Below the pieces are notes generated by a model, which saw only the letters and a list, made by a program, of their open reading frames with translations, searched no databases and was not told the origin of the DNA. The position numbers and the translations under genes were made by a program. 64,000 bases of DNA from Diphasiastrum complanatum (Eukaryota; Streptophyta; Lycopodiopsida; Lycopodiales; Lycopodiaceae). This document shows positions 56,577 through 64,000 of the stretch, piece after piece. The first letter of the stretch is position 1. Every line of letters starts with the position of its first letter. Location of the stretch: the NCBI GenBank assembly GCA_029204225.1, contig CM055104.1, positions 23,825,285 to 23,889,284 on the forward strand, written 5' to 3'.

Positions 56577-57232
56577 TGGAAAAATTACGGATTCAAAACA
56601 CAACTAATGGATCTATGATCTTGGGCCAATTTGGTATGCACATCTAGATTTAGTCACAAGATAGAATTCATCAACATTAGCATGGTGAAATTGCATAAAT
56701 CACTAAGATCTGATCATGAACATGAAAATACAATATCGTACTATCCATGTTTTTTACAAAAGCAGCAGCAGGCTATCCTTCACACGTGTGGATCCTATAT
56801 CAACCACAAAATCAACATTCTACACATAGAAAATCAAAATATTAGGAGATAAACCAATGAGATGGACATAGAAACTCAAGAGATGAATTCTCCATATGAA
56901 ATGAGAGTACAATGATATATTCTCCACGTTGGTACTGCTACTTATGGCTTCCAAAATGTCATTTGGCCACTTGCCAATAGCATGTCCTAAAATGGCAACT
57001 TCTAGATACTTAACCAAAAACCTAGAAAAACTAGTCCAAATGCAATGTACTAAAATTGGCCAATCATAATGGGTCCAAACACAACCTCATCCACTTATCT
57101 ACTTGCCAAAAATATTAAAGCCTCTATTTAGGCCTTTATTCACAAATATGATACTATCTCTAACTTGAGATTTCATTTTGGCCTCCAAAATTACCAAATA
57201 AAAGGACCAAACTAGTTGACAATTTTTTCACA
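56577..57232 (-). repeat. copia B LTR (3' LTR), minus strand
   Basis: 656 bp on the minus strand, from TGTGAAAAAATTG at 57232 to TTTTTCCA at 56577, closely matching the B1 LTR. It is preceded (plus coordinates 57233-57250) by AGAGGGAG, the polypurine tract. Confidence 0.82.
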
Positions 57233-57343
57233 CTCCCTCTTCAACTAGTTTTAGCATAGATTTAACCATACTACTTTGATCCAACTTATGAATGATTTTC
57301 ATCATAAGTATAGATTAGCCTCCATCTCCATCTTGCCATAAGA
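57233..57343 (-). mobile_element. copia 3' internal end, minus strand
   Basis: The polypurine tract and the 90 bp before it match the 3' internal region of copia A (compare 25120-25515 and 58860-59240), including GGCAAGATGGAGATGGAGGC on the minus strand. Similarity stops at 57343, where a CACTA sequence starts. Confidence 0.75.
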
Positions 57344-57760
57344 CACTACAAGAGCACGAGCGATTACCAAGGTTTTTTTTTAGTGTTTCTTTTGAAAGAT
57401 AGTTTTTAAAATGAGTCACGGGGGGGAGTGCAATGCTCGAGTCTCGGGTCCGATCTTTGGCCTTGGTACAAGCCTACCAAATTTGAGCTTTTTTTTCAAA
57501 CATTTATAGAGAGGGTTATAAACTCACTAGAGGGCCTCGGAACATACATCGGATATTGAAGTTAATTTGAGGAGTATATCGGGGATGACCTTGGTATAAG
57601 CCTACCAGATTTGAGCTTGTTTTTGAGACATTTATACAGAGGGTTATAAAGACTGTCCAGGTGGCCAGAGGCATTCCAAGACACTTTGATAACCGAGGGT
57701 AATACTGAGGCTGATGAAAAAAAGGCCCCTCGGTATAAACCATGGTATAAAACAGAATGT
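57344..57760 (+). mobile_element. CACTA-like terminus with subterminal repeats
   Basis: CACTACAAGAGCACGAGCG begins exactly where copia similarity ends, after a 3-bp AGA that may be the target duplication. Inside, a 128-bp direct repeat (57461 and 57589, both CCTTGGTAYAAGCCTACCA) and further CCTCGGTAT, CCATGGTAT and inverted ATTACCAAGG motifs form a subterminal array, as in CACTA elements. The opposite terminus was not found before 58190. Confidence 0.5.
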
Positions 57761-58379
57761 AAATAGATCTCAATTTTGGCATTTGTTACCTATCAACACA
57801 TTGAATCCCATTTTCTATCAACAATGTCTATGTCACACTGAAAAATCGTTACGTCTCATATTTCACTGTAAGGATACAAAGATTTCAAAAGTGCTCATTA
57901 TACTCCCGTTTCAGTTTTTGCTACTCCCGCTTCAGTTTTCACTATGAGCACACCAAGATTTACAGTCTTAAAGCTCTAGTCCTGAAATTTGAAGCGAGCA
58001 TATAGAGAAGTTATTACATCTCATGCTTAACTAACTAATGTATGAAGTTAACCATATCAGTTAAACGTTGGACAAGGCCAGAAACTCAATAAACAGCAAC
58101 CAAAAGTTACGATTAGCATTCTCTCTATATGCAATCTCTCTCTAAAGTGAAATTTCTTAAAGGGCCCATTTTGAGCCCATATTTCCCCTAATGAAGAAAG
58201 TTCACATTTCTAAGGATGTTGTTGTTGTGGAGATGCATCTCCGAGTCAAGTTCTAAGAAAATCCTCAAGGGAAAGACAAAAGCCATCTAGGGTCACATAT
58301 GACGATAAAGGTAAGCAAGTGGAAGTGACTCACTTTACTTTACTCACATGTTTTGGATAATCTTCTTGTGTAGATGATG
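57761..58379. other. no gene recognised
   Basis: The other side of the CACTA-like segment and the left part of a copia 3' region. Boundaries are unclear. Confidence 0.4.
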
Positions 58380-59243
58380 CTATGAAAGTAGATATTGGTT
58401 CTCATGGTTTTCCAGAAAGTAATGGATCTGGAAAAGAGGTCTTAGTCAATGGCTTTCATGGTCAAGTGGAAGACCAAGAGGTTGATCTCAAAGGGCTTAA
58501 CAACACAAAAGAGAAAGTGGCAATTTGGAACTAGTCAAGAGCATCAAAGGAGAGTCAAGTGGTAAAGATGCTTGGGATCTATTTTTGCAGGTGTTTTAAG
58601 ACTCAATTAAGGTCAAAATAATAGCAAGGAAGTTTTGTTCAAGTTTACTTTACTTGATCTATCTCATGTTTGAGCTATTGTATGTGAATGTGTGCAAATT
58701 GTTAGGACATGGTGAAACTAGCTACATTGTCTTGCAATATCTTATTGTTGGAGTTGTACTAGCATTCTTGGATGGTTTTGCTGATGAAAATGAAGCTAAT
58801 GGAGGTTCATTATGTCACTCATTCATGGCCAAGTCATCAAGTGTTGATGATATCTTGTGGCAAGATGGAGATGGAGGCTTATTCATGCAGTTTAATGGTG
58901 GAGACATATCAAGAAAGGACAAAGATGGAGGAGACAAGCAAGCAATTGGTCATTACTTACATTTATTGTTTGGTTGCTATTATTCTCCAAAGAGTTCAGA
59001 GTTGGACACATGGTGGAATCATTTTATTTACATTCTATTTGGTTCTTCATGTTCTAGTTATCTTGATGTTTAAAATTGATGTAAGAGATAGTGAGACATC
59101 CAATCTGGACACTAATCTCTATATCAATAATGGAAATTATTTTAGAACTTTAGAAAGGAGATCTATACTTATGATGAAGATCATTCTAAAGTTGGATTAA
59201 AGTTCTATGGTTAAAACTATGCCAAAACTAGTTGAAGAGAGAG
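58380..59243 (+). repeat. copia A 3' internal region, copy 2
   Basis: Homologous to about 24590-25520. A 139-residue frame at 58654-59073 contains DILWQDGDGGLFMQFNGGD, conserved with copy 1. GAAGAGAGAG precedes the LTR as the polypurine tract. The function of the frame is unknown. Confidence 0.65.
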
Positions 59244-60005
<762 letters not shown>

Positions 60006-63000
60006 CAAGCTATTGCAATATAAGTTAGAAACATCGCTATATGTCTCTTATGTGGTAAGCATTTTGTGTGGTAGCTACATGTGGCTAATGTGACACTAAT
60101 TCTATCGAGTTTCCCTTGCATGTGTTGCAATGTGTAAAGATTGTAACAAGTTTTTTTCTTTCATTTTCAACAATCTCATAATGGAAGCTTGCAAAATAAA
60201 AAATGAACTAGCAATGAACGTACTAAATAGCCTAACAAGTGTATCAATGAAACTGTTGCGACATAACTAGAGGGCACTCCAAAACATTAAAGGGCCAAGG
60301 GTGAAGAGCTTCCTTTGCATAATGGTTGATCACTAAAGAGGCTGCTAAAAACAATTAAAAAATGTACTGCTAAAAAAATAGACTAGTTTGAGAAATCTTA
60401 GGTTTGTAAGGTTATTCTATTCATATTATTTTGTACTAAGATTGATAATTGGAATCTTACAAATTTGTAAGATTCTTTTCCTAAATATATTTTTATGGCA
60501 AAATATTTATATTTTTAACAATTAGAAATATTTTGCCATTGAAGAGGCCTTTGAAATATATTTTGTTAAGAGCATGTTATGTATAGCATAAATCTCAGAT
60601 CAAACAAGGGCTTTACATCTCTTGAGGGTATCTACTTGAACGTGTCATGTTGGGGTTTTTACCCAATGTAAGGCTCAACTCTTTTTAATACATTTTTATG
60701 TATTGCCCTACATTCGACCCCAATAGGTTACTTAGGCATTAGAATTATAATCCCATGCCCATGGAATGCTTCCCTCATAAGAAACATCTATGTATTGGGC
60801 AATGGGCTTTTTAGTGTCATTTGCATTCGGTGAAACCGTGTGTAAAGGTCACTAAAGTTACCTCTTCCAAGTGTAATGGATTACCTTGGCATTTTCAATC
60901 ACAGCTTAAAAGATTTTTATGACCCATAGGTTTTGACTTTTTACAAGATGAAATGTGTTCTTGAAAATTCTTTCTAAAAATTTATTAGCTATAAGCTGCT
61001 TTTAACAAGTTGTACAGATTTCTAGATTTCGTAGTTTGTCCCATGTCACTTTCACAATGTGATAACTTACTAACATTTTATTGTGATGTTTTTTTCCATA
61101 TAATAGCCCTAGCACAATACCTAAATAGGCAATGGCAATTACATTGAACCATTATTTCCAGATGAATGAAATTCTTGGCATGATTTAATCTACTTCAAAG
61201 ATATGAAGTAACTTGCCCACATGATTTTTCTAAATGCCAGTTCTTCAATGTCAGGGGTTACATTGGTTGGCACATCAATTTCAAAATGATTGACCACTAT
61301 TGTTAAACTTTGTTGATTGTTTGTTGCATATTAGTGCGCTCCTTTAGAATTGAGACTACCAACTCATGCAATGACCACTTTTTCAAGGCAAACATCATGA
61401 TTTGTCATCAATTGCTCCTCATTGTACATATTCACCCACTCATTAAGCACCCTATCCAACTATGCACTCCAATGTTGGTAAAAAAAATTGACATATGCAA
61501 ACATGACAATTGTTTATATTCACATTTTATGACTTTTTTTTTGAGATTTGTTGTTTAAGATTTTTTTTGAGTTATAAAGTCAACTTCTATGGTTTTGTTC
61601 TAGGCATTTATCGATTTCACATCTAAGAGTTGTCATGATTTTTTGTAAGGTTGGATCAAAACTTCTATTTAGGGCATTGGCATTGCACTCCCTCACCATG
61701 AGGTGAACATCTTCAGCTCATTGGCATACACCCTAAGTCATTAATGCATAGTTTACTTTTTAACAAGGGAGCTACTCGTGTGTCTCTCAGAGAAGTATTC
61801 ATGGAACTAAAAAATCTATGGCAATTTTTTTTGATAAGCACTTTCTAGTTGTTGAAGGTGCATGTAAAAAATTTTACCTTTTCTTACATGCACCCTCAGA
61901 CACAAAAACTTCAAAAAATAAAAATAAAACAAGAACAATGTGTTATTGTATCACAAAGGCCTTGCCATGTCATATTGTCATATTTTGACTTCTTGTGAAG
62001 ATTAAAAGCCTATGTAGAAGAATAACTTAGTAAAATTTTGATGGTTGTTCTTGACTTTTACATGTAAATGTTTTATATTGTGATCATGTTCTTTTTTTGT
62101 TAGTCCAACAATTTCAACATTATGGCAAGGCCTTTGTGATATAATATCGCAATAATAACTCAAATAAATACATTTAAAATCTCAATAGATAATAACAAAG
62201 CTCGGTACAAGCACTGGAAACTCCAATCTCTAATAATACAACTTTCATATGTTTGTCTCTCAGAAGACTAGTTTGGACTTGTAAATCTAAATTTGCTAAA
62301 TATCAAGTTGCTATTGAGTTCACTTGAAGTGACATGATAAGATTTATTGATTATTATTATTTTGTTGTGGTAGCAACACAGTTAACCAAACAAAGTTGTC
62401 CTAGAAAAGGTTCTTGCTCGCCTTTGATTTCCAATCCGACAACTAGATGAAAGTGAAAACTACCATAGATTTTTAAGGTCAACAAAGGCTATATTGGGTA
62501 AGTATTTAGCTTGGTAATTGTCACCATAGTCATTGTGAAAATAATAAGAAGATGAGCATGTGGATGATGGAATCTCTACTTTTGCATGTAGTGGCATCAA
62601 TCTGTTGCTATGTAAATTAAGTAGCATGAGAGCATGATAAGATAAATAGGATTTACTATACTTTTCAAGTGATTTATATCTAATTTGTATATTGTTGTAT
62701 ATTTTGAATTTAAAATATATCTACTTCTTGATAAGTTGTATTTCATTTGATATTAGTTTATTTTTTATGTTTGAAGTCGCACAAAGCAAACAATTTGCCT
62801 ATAAATTTGTGGTATTTATTTTGAGATTCAAACAAATGCATTCATGAGTTTACATAATTGTTGCCAACCATCAATCACATAGTCTTCATGACCCATCTTT
62901 GGAAAATCGATCAAATCTTAATCCAATATATGGAAGACATTTTGTATACATCTTGCAAAAGAAGACACTATTATAACCAATTAAAATTTATAGTCAAAGA

Positions 63001-63759
63001 AATTACAAAAATATATTGTCACTTGTCATATTTTTTTCATTCAAGCATGTGAGAGCAAACATGCATCGATTTTCAAGTCTCCTCCTCACATATGTGATCA
63101 TTATAATATGAATATTCTCGATCAAGTATGCAATAGAAAAATATATCTGTTTGCTTATTTTTTCTTCTATGCATGCAAGCTATGGAAGTCACTTTTTGGC
63201 CATTTTTTGTTTGCTATTTTCCATGCTTGCATGATCACTAACATGTGGGGTACTTGGGCCTTTGACCAAGGTCCAAACTTAAAAAGTCCAGATCACCATC
63301 ACATTTTTTTCTTTAAATTTGATTTTTTTTCCAAACTCCATTGACCAACCTCAACGCATATAATTGTTTTTGCAAAGCAAGGGCAATAAAGTCCAACACA
63401 TGAAGTCTAATGTCCCTAAGTCAAGTAGATTCTAGAGCATGTGCGGCCAGTCATTTTTTATTCCTCGGATGGATGGTAACTTGACAAGCTCACTTTTTTA
63501 AGGTATACTTAACACATGCAAAACAACTCTCCCAAGAAGCCTGGGCTATGCCCCTACAATGCAAAATCACAAGAGACAATGTGTAGTAGATCCAAATGTT
63601 GTCTTATTTCAATGTAGACAAGAATCGGGCCAAGGCTATTACATGATAGAGTTTTGGTTTTCATAAGTAGCTTAAATAATTGCAATCAAAATGAGATGTT
63701 TTATGGAGTTGTGTACAAAGAAATGAGGACTCTAAAATATTCATTTTAATTCTTGTTCA
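60006..63759. other. no gene supported
   Basis: AT-rich. The minus strand at 60540-61250 shows a run of short natural-looking pieces (KKPIAQYIDVSYEGSIPWAW near 60800) separated by stops, perhaps an old transposase. No motif allows assignment. Confidence 0.45.
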
Positions 63760-63939
63760 TCAACAATTCACAACAATAAATGGTCATCCTTCTTATGTAA
63801 ACTATTCCTACTTCGCAACCTAGTCCCTAAGTGAACAACCTCGATGCGGTCAACAATTCACAATAGTAAATGGTCGTCCTTCTTATGTACACTATCTACA
63901 CTTCACAAGCCAGTCCCTAAGTGCACAGCCTCGACAAGG
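63760..63939. repeat. 90-bp tandem duplication
   Basis: TCAACAATTCACAA through CCTCGA recurs immediately with a few substitutions (AATGGTCATCC / AATGGTCGTCC). Confidence 0.9.
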
Positions 63940-64000
63940 CCAAGCAAAAAATAAATCATAATATAGAGCTGAAGACTATGAATTCTTTAGAGTGAATAAG

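Noticed and set aside
60540-61250. hAT or Mutator transposase remnant on the minus strand
   Set aside because: Pieces look coding-like, but no superfamily motif could be identified and stops are frequent.

Overview
The window looks like nuclear DNA of a land plant. It is AT-rich and packed with decayed transposable elements: Ty1/copia elements primed by initiator tRNA-Met (TGGTATCAGAGC-type primer sites), Ty3/gypsy gag and protease remnants, a DUF4283/zinc-knuckle LINE-type fragment, terminal-inverted-repeat and fold-back elements, and many long (TC)n tracts. GT-AG introns with GTAAGT donors are visible. I see no intact conserved host gene, rRNA, tRNA or CRISPR array. The species cannot be determined from the sequence.

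Layout. 0-7 kb: a possible gene start running off the left edge, a dead LTR element carrying a terminal-inverted-repeat MITE, an unrecognised spliced transposase-like pseudogene on the minus strand, and a gag fragment with three zinc knuckles. 7-10 kb: a ~345-bp tandem repeat and weak minus-strand frames. 10.5-15.7 kb: a minus-strand gypsy-type element with gag between two direct repeats. 16.1-18.4 kb: a larger region bounded by the same terminal inverted repeats as the MITE, with a spliced frame inside. 18.7-20.1 kb: a copia RNase H tail and one unknown frame. 20.9-25.9 kb: copia element A1, with both LTRs and a fold-back palindrome in its interior. 28.3-31.2 kb: copia element A2, cut by another LTR. 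31.5-33.2 kb: a duplicated unknown sequence. 35.1-38.1 kb: minus-strand copia element B1, lying against a DUF4283 fragment. 40-42.7 kb: primer site, LTR edge and copia integrase. 45.9-48.96 kb: copia B debris, an unknown minus-strand pseudogene and an array of 12 short palindromes beside it. 49-52 kb: a second copy of the transposase-like gene on the plus strand and an unknown multi-exon minus-strand pseudogene. 52.4-55.5 kb: copia integrase debris fused to a gypsy gag-protease region with two protease-like domains. 56.6-60 kb: two copia 3' ends in inverted orientation around a CACTA-like terminus. 60-64 kb: mostly featureless, ending in a 90-bp tandem duplication.

The elements are nested, which gives relative ages, and most coding copies are inactivated by stops and lost catalytic residues. 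The signals I could not explain by known families are the palindrome array, the two-copy transposase-like gene, the nested fold-back palindrome and the fixed TATA-to-(TC)n arrangement in the copia A LTRs.
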